Source: Streptosporangiaceae bacterium
GTDB lineage: Bacteria > Actinomycetota > Actinomycetes > Streptosporangiales > Streptosporangiaceae
DNA: 50,447 nt
NCBI GenBank assembly: GCA_030041275.1
Contig: JASHOE010000128.1
Coordinates: 1-50,447 of the forward strand
Direction: 5' to 3'
Of the stretch, positions 16,717 to 25,902 are shown piece after piece. Both the position numbers and the translations under genes were made by a program. A model generated the notes under the pieces. That model saw only the letters and a program-made list of their open reading frames with translations. It was not told where the DNA came from and ran no database searches. Position 1 is the first letter of the stretch. Each line of letters begins with the position of its first letter.

Positions 16717-18306
16717 ATGACGACGAACTCGGGGCGACTTGGCGGCACCGCCACCACGGGCTCCAGAACGGCAACCGAGCCGGTCAGCGGCCCCCCGCAC
16801 CGCAGCGGATCGGCCAGCCGCAAAGACAAGCTGGACCCCGCGCTCGTGCGCCTGGTCCTGATCCTGATCGTCGGGCTCATCCCGTCGCTGCTGGACACCA
16901 CGATCGTCAACGTGGCCATCGCCTCCGTCGGGCGCGATCTGCACGCGACGGTAGCGGCGATCCAGTGGGTGATAACCGGCTACCTGCTGTCGTTCGGGAT
17001 GGTCATCCCGCTGAGCGGCTGGGCGCTAAGCCGGTTCGGCGGACGCACCGTCTGGATTTTTAGCCTCACGGTCTTCCTGGTCGGCTCGCTCGCCTCCGGA
17101 GCGGCCTGGAGCGTAACCAGCCTGATCGGCTTCCGGGTGCTGCAGGGCGCTGGCGGCGGCCTGATGCTGCCGCTGCTCACCACCCTGATCACGCAGGCTG
17201 CGGGGCCGGATCGGCTCGGCCGGCTCATGGCCACCGTCAGCCTGCCGGTGGCGGTGGTCCCCATCCTCGGACCCGTCATCAGCGGGGTGATCATCAGCAA
17301 CGCAAGCTGGCGGTGGATCTTCTTCGTGAACGCGCCGATCTGCGTCGCCGGGTTGCTGCTGGCCTGGCGCGGCCTACCGCACGATCGGCCAGCCGAGGGT
17401 CATGGCGCGGACTCGCGTTCTCGTCCGGCCGCGGCCCGTCCCCGGCTGGATGTCGCCGGGCTGCTCCTGCTGTGCCCGGCGCTGGCCGGACTTCTCTACG
17501 GCCTGGCGCAAGTGAGCGCCCAGCATGGGTTCGGGCACCTGGCCGTGATCGTCCCCATTGCCGCAGGCGCCGCGCTGCTGGCCGGCTTCGTCGCGCACGC
17601 GCTGCGCCGTCCTACCGAGCCACTGGTCGACCTGCAGCTATTCCGCTCCCGCGGGTTCACGGGCGCGAGCAGCCTCATGTTCCTCGCGGGGCTGTCCATC
17701 TACGGCGCAATGCTGCTGATGCCGCTCTACTTCCAGCAGGCGCGCGGGTACAGCGCGCTCACGGCAGGGCTGCTGCTCGTGCCGCAAGGCGTCGGCAGCA
17801 TCCTGCCCCGCACCATCGTCGGTAAGCTCACCGACCGGCTCGGGCCGCGGCCAGTGTCGCTGGCCGGAATCGTCCTGGCGGGCGCCGGTACCGTCCCATT
17901 CGCGCTCGCGACGGTCCACACCAGTGCGTACGTGCTCGCCGCAGCGCTCGTCGTGCGTGGCGCTGGCCTTGGCGCCGCGACGATCGCCCTCATGGCCGGG
18001 GCATTCCAGGGTCTGGCCAGAGTCGACCTGCCGCACGCCAGCAGCGTGACCAGGATTGCGCAGCAGGTCGGCGGCGCCTTTGGCGCCGCGGTGCTGGTTG
18101 TCATCCTGGCCAGCCAGACGGCTGCGCACGCAGCCGCCGGGCCAGGCGCCGCAGCGATTGCCTTTGCGCACACGTTCTGGTGGTGCGTCGGGTTCACCGC
18201 ACTAGCCGTCATACCCGCGCTCGCGCTGCCCGGCCGTCCGGCAGCACCAGGCCGCGCCGACGACTCTCGGCCCGAAATCGCAGCGGCACCCGCCACCCAT
18301 CGCTGA
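16717..18306 (+). CDS. MFS drug exporter, DHA2 (EmrB/QacA) family
   Basis: 529 residues, rich in membrane segments, with the length and layout of the 14-helix DHA2 family. Motif C is seen as LPVAVVPILGPVISGVI, motif A-like as SGWALSRFGGRTVW, and LDTTIVNVAIASVGRDL is the typical first helix. The first 40 residues are a Ser/Thr/Gly-rich cytoplasmic lead, and the C-terminus is a short polar tail. It is predicted to export a hydrophobic or cationic compound by proton antiport. Control is by the divergent TetR repressor. The start at ATG 16717 is close to the predicted transcription start, so translation is probably leaderless. Confidence 0.93.
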   Translation: MTTNSGRLGGTATTGSRTATEPVSGPPHRSGSASRKDKLDPALVRLVLILIVGLIPSLLDTTIVNVAIASVGRDLHATVAAIQWVITGYLLSFGMVIPLSGWALSRFGGRTVWIFSLTVFLVGSLASGAAWSVTSLIGFRVLQGAGGGLMLPLLTTLITQAAGPDRLGRLMATVSLPVAVVPILGPVISGVIISNASWRWIFFVNAPICVAGLLLAWRGLPHDRPAEGHGADSRSRPAAARPRLDVAGLLLLCPALAGLLYGLAQVSAQHGFGHLAVIVPIAAGAALLAGFVAHALRRPTEPLVDLQLFRSRGFTGASSLMFLAGLSIYGAMLLMPLYFQQARGYSALTAGLLLVPQGVGSILPRTIVGKLTDRLGPRPVSLAGIVLAGAGTVPFALATVHTSAYVLAAALVVRGAGLGAATIALMAGAFQGLARVDLPHASSVTRIAQQVGGAFGAAVLVVILASQTAAHAAAGPGAAAIAFAHTFWWCVGFTALAVIPALALPGRPAAPGRADDSRPEIAAAPATHR

Positions 18307-18313
18307 TACGGGC

Positions 18314-18380
18314 TCATTGCGCCTCGATAACTATCCGGAACCGGGCCCGCAGCGCTTCTGACATCCGGCTTAGAGTGGCC
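18314..18380 (-). pseudogene. Possible remnant of an XRE-type antitoxin C-terminus
   Basis: On the minus strand, about 22 codons read ISATLSRMSEALRARFRIVI plus EAQ and a stop. This resembles the end of XRE/HigA-type helix-turn-helix antitoxins (the pattern TL-R-AEALG-R-V). No intact helix-turn-helix is encoded upstream in this frame. If real, it is a short gene fragment; the match is brief and could be chance. Confidence 0.25.
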
Positions 18381-18407
18381 GAAATGGGACAGGCTGGGGG
18401 GTTGCTG

Positions 18408-18440
18408 ACCAGATCGTGGCCCATCGGCCCGTTCCGCTGC
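18408..18440. repeat. Dispersed repeat, copy 2
   Basis: This is the second copy of the element at 3168-3202 (17 of 20 core bases identical). It lies 15-50 bp upstream of the first FtsX-like gene and overlaps its possible leader. Confidence 0.6.
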
Positions 18441-18454
18441 CGGGGAAAGACCGC

Positions 18455-21400
18455 ATGAGGCGTTCGCAGAGCGTGCGGGCGGCGTTTTTGCTGCGCCGCA
18501 TGCGCGCCAGTCGATTGCTCGTTTCCTGTGTCCTGCTGGCCACGCTCGTCACCTCGACACTGCTGGCGGCGCTCGCCGACTTCTCCGCAGTCTTTCTGAA
18601 CCACGCCGCAGAGCAGCAGGTCGCCTCGTCAGCGGAACTCACCGTGCAGGTTAATTCGACCGCGAACCCGGCTCAGGCCGGGCCCGCGGGCAGATTCGTC
18701 GCTGCCTCGCTGCGGTCAGCGTTCGGCGCTCAGGGTCTGACGATGCAGTCAGCGCTGTGGTCAGATCCCCTGGACCTGCCGACGCCGAGCCAGGGCGGGT
18801 CGCAGTCGATCGTCGAGCTCGCCGCGCTGAGCGGGGTCGGCAAGCACGTACGCCTCATCGCTGGCGCGTGGCCCCGCTCGGCGCGAGCAGACCAGCCTGA
18901 CTCTGTGGCAGTCCCGGCCGGAGACGCGAGTGAACTCGGCCTGCAGCCCGGCCAGACGCTGACGCTGACCGACGCTGACAACGGCCGCCGAGTGAGCGTG
19001 CAGATCAGCGGCCTCTACCAGATCGAAGATCCCGCCGCCCGGTACTGGGGGCTGGACCTGATCCCGACCTCGGGTGTGAGTGCGCAGACCGGGTTCCGCA
19101 CCTACGGGCCACTGCTGACCGCGGCAGAAACGTTCGCGCCGGGCCGTCTCGCGGTGGGGCAGCGATCCTGGCTGGCCGCGCCCGGCAATTCTGTGATCCC
19201 GGCCAGCAGCATGCGAGCGATGGCGGGACGCGTCCAGCAAGCCATCGTCCGGCTTGGCCAGTCGCAGGGCTTCGGCGGCATCGTCGCGAGCAGCAGCATG
19301 CCGCAACTCCTGACCGGCACCGCGGCGAGCTACGAGGTCGCCCGTGCGCTGCTGGCCATCGGTGGCCTCGAACTGCTGCTGGTCGCCAGCGCAGCTCTGG
19401 CGCTGGCCGCACGCCTGCTGGCCAGCCATCGGGAGGGCGAGTCCGCGCTGCTGCTGGCCCGCGGCCTGACGCAACGGCAAATCGGGCTGTTCGCAGTGGC
19501 CGAGGCGGCCATGGCCGCGATGGTGGCGGCAGCCGCTGGCGTTGCGGTCGGCGCGCTGCTCGTTCGGGTGCTGGTCAGCACCACCAGCAGCGGTAGCCTG
19601 CGAAGCTCCCCGCAGCCGCTCAGCCGCGTAGGCATTGCAACGGGCTGGTGGCCGGCGATCATCGTCGTCGTTCTCGCCACGCTGGTGGTCGGCTGGCCAT
19701 CCGCCAGCTCGGCCACCGCGGCGGGACACCGCGCGAGCAGGGGACGCCCCGCCATCGTCGCGGCCGTCAGCCGGGCGAGCGTCGACGTGGCCATCCTCGT
19801 GCTGGCTGCGCTGACCGCGTGGCAGCTGCGAGAGTATTCGGCGGTCGCGCATGGCCCATCCGGTGCACTCGGCATTGATCCGGTCCTCGTCGTGGCCCCG
19901 GCCTTGATCCTGGCCGGCATCGCGCTCATCCCGCTGCGGCTGATGCCAGCAGCAGCCCGGCTGGCCGACCGGCTTGCTGCCCGCGGCTCGAGGCTGACGA
20001 CGACACTGGCCGCGTGGCAGCTCAGCCGACGTCCAGCGCGACAAGCCGGGCCAGCTCTGCTCGCGATCCTGGCGGTGGGCACCAGCACGCTAGCCCTGGC
20101 GGAGGAGCTGAGCTGGCGCGAGTCGGTTCGCGCGCAGGCGGCGGCTATCGTCGGCGCCGACGCGCGTATCGATGTGCCGCCGGCCGGCGGCAGCGCCCTG
20201 CTCGCCGCCGTGACCGCGGGCAATGTCCGGGCGGCGATGCCCGTCACGGCTTTCAACGGCGGCTTGTCCGGCCAGGTAATCGCGCTGGATGCTAGCAGCG
20301 CCGCCCGCGTCGTGCAGTTGCGGCCGGACCAGGCCCAGCTGCCAGCTGGTCGGCTGTGGCGTCTCATCGCCTCGCCGACGCGGCCGGACGGCTTGCTGGT
20401 GCCGGGCCGCCCGATCCGGCTCGGGTTGCAGGCCGGCCTCAGCCGTGCGCCGGTGAGCTGGCACCTCGGCGTGCTGGCAGCGAGCCTGTCGGTGCAGGCA
20501 GCCGACGGGGTCAGCTACGTGCTGCCCGCGGGCGTACTCCCCACGGACGGCGCAAGTCACCTGCTCACCGCCGTTGTCCCGGCAGCCGACCGCGCCAGCT
20601 ATCCGCTCCGCGTGGTCGGCGTGATGCTGACGTATGAGATGCCACCCGTACCCACCGGATCGACGGCTGGCAGCGTCGGCGCACGGCAGGTAGCGCTCAC
20701 GGTCAGCGGATTCGCCGCTTCGGCCAAGTCCGCCGGGCCGCTACCTCGGTTCGCGCCCGGCACCGCGCTCAGCGGCTGGTCGCGGACCGCGGGGTCCGCC
20801 ACTTTGGCCAGCAACGACAAGGCAACCGGCACTGAGCCGATCATGGGCGGCTGGCGTCCCTCCGGCGCCGGCGGCCTCACGGCCGTCGTCGCGCCGGGCG
20901 ATGGCCAGCTCGTGCCGGCGGCCGGGCTCCCCCCGCTGCCCATCACTGCCGACGTGGCGCTCGCCGCGCGACCGGGCTTCGGCGCCATCGCGGGCATCGT
21001 GACCACGTCGTTCGCCAGCGCGAACGCCGCAGGCGTCGGCAGCAACGTAGTAGCGGCCGTCGGCCCGTACCACGTGCCGGTGCACGTGGTGGCAGAGGTG
21101 TCGTCCTTTCCTACGGTCGGCACCGGAAGTGCGCTGATCATCGATCAGCGCGCGGTCCAGGCGCTGCTCGCCGGTGTCTCGGCCCCGCCGCTGGCGGTGA
21201 CTAGCTGGTGGCTGACCACGTCGAGTGGCGGACCGCCCGCCGGGGTACCGTCTGGCCCGTCGCTGACAAGCCTTCGGCAGGTCACCGCCCGGATGCTGGA
21301 CAATCCGATCGGCGCCGCACCACAGCAAGTCGCGCTGAGCATCGCGGTCGCGGTGGCGATCCTCGCGACCCTCGGATTCGCTGTCAGCGTCGCGGCGAGC

Positions 21401-21739
21401 CTGACCGAGCGGCGAGCGACCAATGCGCTGCTCGCTGCGCTCGGCGCCTCCCGGCTGGCGCGGGCGCGCCAGCTGTGTCTCGAGCAGCTCATGCTCGCCA
21501 CGCCTGCCGCGGCAGTCGGACTGCTGGCGGGCGCGTTCATCGCGCGCCTGCTGGTACCTGCGGTGACGCTCACCGCGACGGCTACTCGGCCCACACCGCC
21601 CGTACTTGTGTATCTGCCAGTCGGCCGCGCGCTGGTGCTCGCGGCCATCGTCACGATCATCCCGGTAGCCGCCGCTGCCGTCACGGTGCTCTCCAGAGCT
21701 GACCCGGCCGCCGAGCTTCGTGCGACGGGGACACCATGA
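18455..21739 (+). CDS. FtsX-like ABC transporter permease (large, first of two)
   Basis: 1094 residues from ATG 18455 (GGGG nine bases upstream). A first membrane helix (LLVSCVLLATLVTSTLLAAL) is followed by a long extracytoplasmic region, a central membrane block (LLAIGGLELLLVASAALALA and the helices after it), a second extracytoplasmic region and a C-terminal FtsX domain with VALSIAVAVAILATLGFAVS and cytoplasmic TERRATNALLAALGASR. This is the MacB/FtsX-type exporter or mechanotransmission fold, with the duplicated membrane blocks seen in large actinobacterial permeases. It overlaps the second permease by ATGA. The substrate is unknown. Confidence 0.88.
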   Translation: MRRSQSVRAAFLLRRMRASRLLVSCVLLATLVTSTLLAALADFSAVFLNHAAEQQVASSAELTVQVNSTANPAQAGPAGRFVAASLRSAFGAQGLTMQSALWSDPLDLPTPSQGGSQSIVELAALSGVGKHVRLIAGAWPRSARADQPDSVAVPAGDASELGLQPGQTLTLTDADNGRRVSVQISGLYQIEDPAARYWGLDLIPTSGVSAQTGFRTYGPLLTAAETFAPGRLAVGQRSWLAAPGNSVIPASSMRAMAGRVQQAIVRLGQSQGFGGIVASSSMPQLLTGTAASYEVARALLAIGGLELLLVASAALALAARLLASHREGESALLLARGLTQRQIGLFAVAEAAMAAMVAAAAGVAVGALLVRVLVSTTSSGSLRSSPQPLSRVGIATGWWPAIIVVVLATLVVGWPSASSATAAGHRASRGRPAIVAAVSRASVDVAILVLAALTAWQLREYSAVAHGPSGALGIDPVLVVAPALILAGIALIPLRLMPAAARLADRLAARGSRLTTTLAAWQLSRRPARQAGPALLAILAVGTSTLALAEELSWRESVRAQAAAIVGADARIDVPPAGGSALLAAVTAGNVRAAMPVTAFNGGLSGQVIALDASSAARVVQLRPDQAQLPAGRLWRLIASPTRPDGLLVPGRPIRLGLQAGLSRAPVSWHLGVLAASLSVQAADGVSYVLPAGVLPTDGASHLLTAVVPAADRASYPLRVVGVMLTYEMPPVPTGSTAGSVGARQVALTVSGFAASAKSAGPLPRFAPGTALSGWSRTAGSATLASNDKATGTEPIMGGWRPSGAGGLTAVVAPGDGQLVPAAGLPPLPITADVALAARPGFGAIAGIVTTSFASANAAGVGSNVVAAVGPYHVPVHVVAEVSSFPTVGTGSALIIDQRAVQALLAGVSAPPLAVTSWWLTTSSGGPPAGVPSGPSLTSLRQVTARMLDNPIGAAPQQVALSIAVAVAILATLGFAVSVAASLTERRATNALLAALGASRLARARQLCLEQLMLATPAAAVGLLAGAFIARLLVPAVTLTATATRPTPPVLVYLPVGRALVLAAIVTIIPVAAAAVTVLSRADPAAELRATGTP

Positions 21740-24459
21740 CCGGCACACCAGGCGCCCGCCGCGGCAGGCTGACACCGAGCTGGCGGATGATGACCGGGAC
21801 TGGCACCGGCGCCAGCGTGGCCCTCGGGTTGCTTGTCTTCGTCACCGTCTTCGTCGCCGTCGTGCTGCCCAGGGCGAGCGAGAGCCTGCGGACCGCCGCG
21901 CTGCGGCAGACGCTGCGCGATCAGCCCCTCAGCGCGGACACCGTGACAGCGGGCACCGACTTCGGGGATTATGCGAACGCACCTGGCCGCGGCGGAAGCC
22001 TGAGCGAGCAACTTGCCGGCACCAAGCAGCAGCTGGCGACGTTCTTGACTGCCAAGGGCGTCCCACTGAGCCCTGGGGGGGCGGCCTGGGCGGAGCTGAA
22101 CTCCGGCGCGCTCATCATGACGGGGGCCGGGCCGGGGTCTGCCATCGGCACCACTCCGCTCCAGCTACAGCTTGAATACAGCGATGAGCTGATGCACCAC
22201 GCCCGGCTTACCGCGGGCCGCTGGCCGAGGACCGACACCAGGCAAGGCGGGACGACGACCTTCCAGATCGCGCTCACCCCGGCCAGCGCGCGGCTGTATG
22301 CCCTGCACATCGGTTCTCATCTGGACGCCGGGCCGGGCAGAGTGCTCGCCGTTACCGGCATCATTTCCCCGATCGACCCAAGCTCGGCGTTCTGGTCGGA
22401 GTTCGCGAGCGCCGCGAAGCCCATCCTGGTCAGCACCAACCAGACCAGTTACTGGATCGGCGGCGCCTTCGTCGGCGGCCAGGAACTGCTCGACACGGCC
22501 GGGGTCAGCTTCCTCGCATCGCAGGTGAGCTGGGTCTACCCGATTGACCTGCGGCACGTCACGGCCGCCCAGGCGGCGAGCGTGCTGACCACGCTCACCG
22601 CAGCGGCCAGCCAGGGCACTGCTCAGCTCACCGGCCCGGGCAGCGCCGGTGCGAGCTTCACCGTCAGCTCTGGGGTGACACCGATGCTGACGTCGTTCGT
22701 AGCCGGCCAGACAACCGTCGAAGTCATTTCGTCGCTGCTGTTCGTCAGCCTCGCCGTGGTGGGCGTGGTCGTGCTGATCATGGGCACCGGGCTGGTCGCG
22801 GATCGGCGCCGCGCGGAGTTCGCGACGATGGCGGCGCGCGGCGCTGCGCGCCGCCAACTTCGCTGGCTCGTACTCCGCGGGCAAGCACTGGTGGTCCTGC
22901 CCGCCGCGGCGATCGCGACGGGGCTTGCCGTCGCGCTCACGCGAGCCGGCGAGAGCGCCCAGGCCTGGTGGCTGGCGGCACTGACGACAGCAGGCGCGCT
23001 GGCCGCTCCTGCGCTGCTCGCCGCCGGCCGTGGCGAGAACCGACGGGTCACGCCGTCCGCTCAGCGTGACCGGACGCGGCTGCTGGCAGTTCGCCGGATC
23101 ACCGCCGAGCTGACGATAACGGCGTGCGCGGTGGCGGGGCTCGTTGTGCTCCGGCAGCAAGGCCTGTCGACGGGCGGGCAGGTCAACGTGCTCACCAGCG
23201 CGGCACCGGTGCTCGTCGCTCTCCCCGCCGCCGTCGTGGTCATCCGGCTCTGCCCGACGGTCCTGCGCGCTTCCCGCCGCATCGCCGGCCCGCGGCGCGG
23301 CGTGGTCGCGTTCCTCGGCCTCGTGCGCGCGACGGAAGCCGCCCGGCGGGCGCTGCTGCCAGTATTCGCCCTCGTGCTCGCGCTCGCCGTGGTGGCGTTC
23401 GGTGGGGCCGTGGTGCGCAGCATCGGCCAGGGCGAGAGCACCGCCGCGTGGCAGCTGACCGGTGCCGACGCCGCGGTGGGCTCGCCGACCAGCACCACTG
23501 CCCTGCTGCCCGCGGCGCAGCAAGCAGTTGCCGCCGATCCTGCGGTCCGGGCCGTTGCGCCGGTCATCGAGGCGCAGGGCCAGAGCGGTGAGTACGGCAC
23601 GAACGGCGTATCCATGAATGTCGTCATCGTCAGCCCACGTCAGTACGCGTCGGTGCTGGCCGACACGCCGGGTCCGGCGTTCCCCGCTGGCGCCCTGGCC
23701 AGGAGGGCCGCCAGTCCCGCGCCCGTGCTGGCAAGTCCGGCAGCAGCAGCGGCGCTACGGGGGGCCGGCGGCGAGCTGACCATCGGCACGCAGACGACCA
23801 GGGTCAGGATCGCCGGGCAGCTCGCCAGCACGGCGGCCGCAGCCGCGGGCAGCCCCTTCGTGGTTCTGCCGCTGTGGGCGGCCGGACCTAACCCGCCGCC
23901 ACCCACCCTGCTGCTGCTCGCCGGGCCCGAGATCAGCCAGCGGCAGCTCAGCTCCGTCGTGGCCAGGACTGCGCCGGGTGTTGCGGTCACTGTGCGGTCC
24001 GCCGAACTCGCCGGGCTGCGCGCGGCGCCGCTGCCGCGCGCGACCGTACAGCTCTACACCGCAGGCGCTGCAGCGGCTGCACTGTTCTGCGTGCTGATCG
24101 TGCTGATGTCGCTGATCCTGGACGCGCGTGGCAGGGAACTCGCCGACGCGCGCCTGGCCAGCATGGGCCTGTCCGGAGCGCAAGCGCACCGAGCCAGCGC
24201 GCTGGAGCTGAGCCCGTTCGTGCTGGCCGCGGCCGGTGGCGGGACCATCGCGACGGCGGTGCTTGCCGTGCTGCTCGACCCGGTCCTCGACCTGTCCGGC
24301 CTGACCGGCAGCACGCAACGGGCCCAGCTCCAGTCGGGCATCCTGACTCCGTTCCTGACCGTGGTCGGGCTCGTCGTGCTCGCCGCGGTCACGATGCTGG
24401 CGCAGCGGGTCGCGGCCCGGCGGCGCGCGATCGCCGAGGCATTGCGGGTCAGCGAGTGA
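21736..24459 (+). CDS. FtsX-like ABC transporter permease (second of two)
   Basis: 907 residues. Its ATG overlaps the stop of the first permease. It has the same layout: N-terminal helix (GASVALGLLVFVTVFVAVVL), extracytoplasmic domain, a central FtsX block (SSLLFVSLAVVGVVVLIMGT then RRRAEFATMAARGAARRQLR) and a last membrane block ending in a basic tail AARRRAIAEALRVSE. Together with the first permease and the ATPase it should form a heteromeric MacB-like complex. Such systems export peptides or lipids, or act on the cell envelope, without moving substrate through the membrane. The long outer domains show no recognised enzyme motif. Confidence 0.88.
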   Translation: MTGTPGARRGRLTPSWRMMTGTGTGASVALGLLVFVTVFVAVVLPRASESLRTAALRQTLRDQPLSADTVTAGTDFGDYANAPGRGGSLSEQLAGTKQQLATFLTAKGVPLSPGGAAWAELNSGALIMTGAGPGSAIGTTPLQLQLEYSDELMHHARLTAGRWPRTDTRQGGTTTFQIALTPASARLYALHIGSHLDAGPGRVLAVTGIISPIDPSSAFWSEFASAAKPILVSTNQTSYWIGGAFVGGQELLDTAGVSFLASQVSWVYPIDLRHVTAAQAASVLTTLTAAASQGTAQLTGPGSAGASFTVSSGVTPMLTSFVAGQTTVEVISSLLFVSLAVVGVVVLIMGTGLVADRRRAEFATMAARGAARRQLRWLVLRGQALVVLPAAAIATGLAVALTRAGESAQAWWLAALTTAGALAAPALLAAGRGENRRVTPSAQRDRTRLLAVRRITAELTITACAVAGLVVLRQQGLSTGGQVNVLTSAAPVLVALPAAVVVIRLCPTVLRASRRIAGPRRGVVAFLGLVRATEAARRALLPVFALVLALAVVAFGGAVVRSIGQGESTAAWQLTGADAAVGSPTSTTALLPAAQQAVAADPAVRAVAPVIEAQGQSGEYGTNGVSMNVVIVSPRQYASVLADTPGPAFPAGALARRAASPAPVLASPAAAAALRGAGGELTIGTQTTRVRIAGQLASTAAAAAGSPFVVLPLWAAGPNPPPPTLLLLAGPEISQRQLSSVVARTAPGVAVTVRSAELAGLRAAPLPRATVQLYTAGAAAAALFCVLIVLMSLILDARGRELADARLASMGLSGAQAHRASALELSPFVLAAAGGGTIATAVLAVLLDPVLDLSGLTGSTQRAQLQSGILTPFLTVVGLVVLAAVTMLAQRVAARRRAIAEALRVSE

Positions 24460-24479
24460 CTCGCGGGGAGGAGCCGGTC

Positions 24480-25499
24480 ATGGCCAGTGAACCGCCCGGT
24501 GAGACTGCTGCGGTGGTGCCCGCCCCGCCGTCGGCCGCCGCGGCGCCGATCGCCGCCAGCGGGATCGCCGAGCTTGGCCAGGAAGCCGTCGAGGCTCGCG
24601 TTCCGCACGACACCGATGCGGTGATCAGGTGCGACCGACTGGTCCGGATCTTCGCCGCTGACGGCATCGAGGTCCAGGCGCTGCAGGGTCTCGACCTGCT
24701 CGTCGCCAAAGGCGAGCTGACCGCGATCGTGGGCGCATCGGGGAGCGGCAAGTCGACGCTGATGAACATCTTGGCCGCGCTCGACGCACCGACCGCTGGA
24801 TCGGTTCGGGTGGCCGGCCACGACCTGACGACTTTGACCCCGCGAGACCGAACGCAGTACCGGCGCACCGCCGTCGGCTTCGTCTGGCAGCAGACCGAGC
24901 GCAATCTGCTGCCGTACCTGACCGCGTGGCAGAACGTTCTGATGCCCATGCACTTCAGCGCGGTGCCCAAACGGACCCGCGGCCACCGCGCTGGCGAGTT
25001 GCTTGAGATGTTCGGGGTGGCCTACTGCGCGGACCGGACCCCGGCGATGATGTCAGGCGGCGAGCAGCAACGAGTGGCGATCGCGACGGCGATGGCCAAC
25101 GAGCCTGCTGTGCTGCTCGCCGACGAGCCAACCGGCGAGCTTGACAGTGAGACGGCTCGTACCGTCTTCGGCGCACTGCGCACGGCGAACACCGAGCTCG
25201 GCGTCACCATCCTCGTGGTGACGCACGACCCGATGCTGTCGGGCCAGGTGCGCCGCACCGTGGCCATCAGGGACGGTCGCACCGCCAGCGAAACCCTGCG
25301 CAGCCATGAAACGGACGCCGACGACACATCAGGGCATGCGGTCGAGTACGCGCTCGTCGACCGTGCGGGCCGGTTGCAGCTGCCGCGCGACATGCTCGAC
25401 GCGCTGAACATCAGGGAGCGGGTCCGGCTCGAGGCCGAGCCCGATCACATTGGCGTCTGGCCAGACAGCGCTGCGAACCCGCAGGCTGGCGAGAGCTAG
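24480..25499 (+). CDS. ABC transporter ATPase (MacB/LolD type) with C-terminal AbrB-like hairpin
   Basis: 339 residues from ATG 24480, which follows GGGGAGGAG by six bases; a GTG at 24456 overlapping the permease stop is less likely. The nucleotide-binding domain has Walker A GASGSGKST, a Q-loop, signature MSGGEQQRVAIATAM, Walker B VLLADEPTGELD and switch VTHDP. The N-terminal 50 residues are Ala/Pro-rich. The last 50 residues contain DRAGRLQLPRDMLDALNIRE followed by RVRLEAEPDHIGVWP, which fits a SpoVT/AbrB-type swapped hairpin. I recall similar tails in other actinobacterial ATPases of this class. It powers the two FtsX-like permeases encoded just upstream. Confidence 0.93.
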   Translation: MASEPPGETAAVVPAPPSAAAAPIAASGIAELGQEAVEARVPHDTDAVIRCDRLVRIFAADGIEVQALQGLDLLVAKGELTAIVGASGSGKSTLMNILAALDAPTAGSVRVAGHDLTTLTPRDRTQYRRTAVGFVWQQTERNLLPYLTAWQNVLMPMHFSAVPKRTRGHRAGELLEMFGVAYCADRTPAMMSGGEQQRVAIATAMANEPAVLLADEPTGELDSETARTVFGALRTANTELGVTILVVTHDPMLSGQVRRTVAIRDGRTASETLRSHETDADDTSGHAVEYALVDRAGRLQLPRDMLDALNIRERVRLEAEPDHIGVWPDSAANPQAGES

Positions 25500-25885
25500 T
25501 CAGCCGGCCCAGGTTCCTGCGTGATCAGGTACTTGTACCCGCAGATGACGGCGTCGAATGCCTGCTCGCCCCACGGGCGCCGCGACAGCGGTCCGGTTAC
25601 CACGCCCGCGTCGGCGTGCCTTCTGTGCACCGCGGCGATGTCTTGGGTAGCGGCCGGCAGCCGCACGTAGACCGAAACACCCGCGCCGCGGTGCTGCCGC
25701 GACTCTGCCGGCAAGAACTCCTCCGCCGATGTGCCCAGCATCACCTCGGCGTCCCCGAGCGCTACGCAGGCCAGGCGATCGCCAGAGTCTCGCGGCGTCG
25801 CGAACACGAGTCGCCAGCCACATCGTTCCGTCATGAAGTCGGCAGCTGCATACGGATCGTCGCAGGCAAGGAAGACGGAAAGCAC
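25496..25885 (-). CDS. VOC/glyoxalase-like protein
   Basis: About 129 residues with a glyoxalase/bleomycin-resistance type fold: VLSVFLACDDPYAAADFMTE opens the first beta-alpha unit, and AVICGYKYLI closes the last strand. Metal-binding positions are not obvious, so catalysis is doubtful. GTG 25885, 18 bp after the DUF2332 stop, is the most likely start, but the frame stays open upstream to 25969. It is the last gene of the minus-strand SDR operon and overlaps the ABC ATPase stop by four bases tail to tail. Confidence 0.65.
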   Translation of the reverse strand: MLSVFLACDDPYAAADFMTERCGWRLVFATPRDSGDRLACVALGDAEVMLGTSAEEFLPAESRQHRGAGVSVYVRLPAATQDIAAVHRRHADAGVVTGPLSRRPWGEQAFDAVICGYKYLITQEPGPAD

Positions 25886-25902
25886 GTGCGGACGCTGTCG
25901 GA

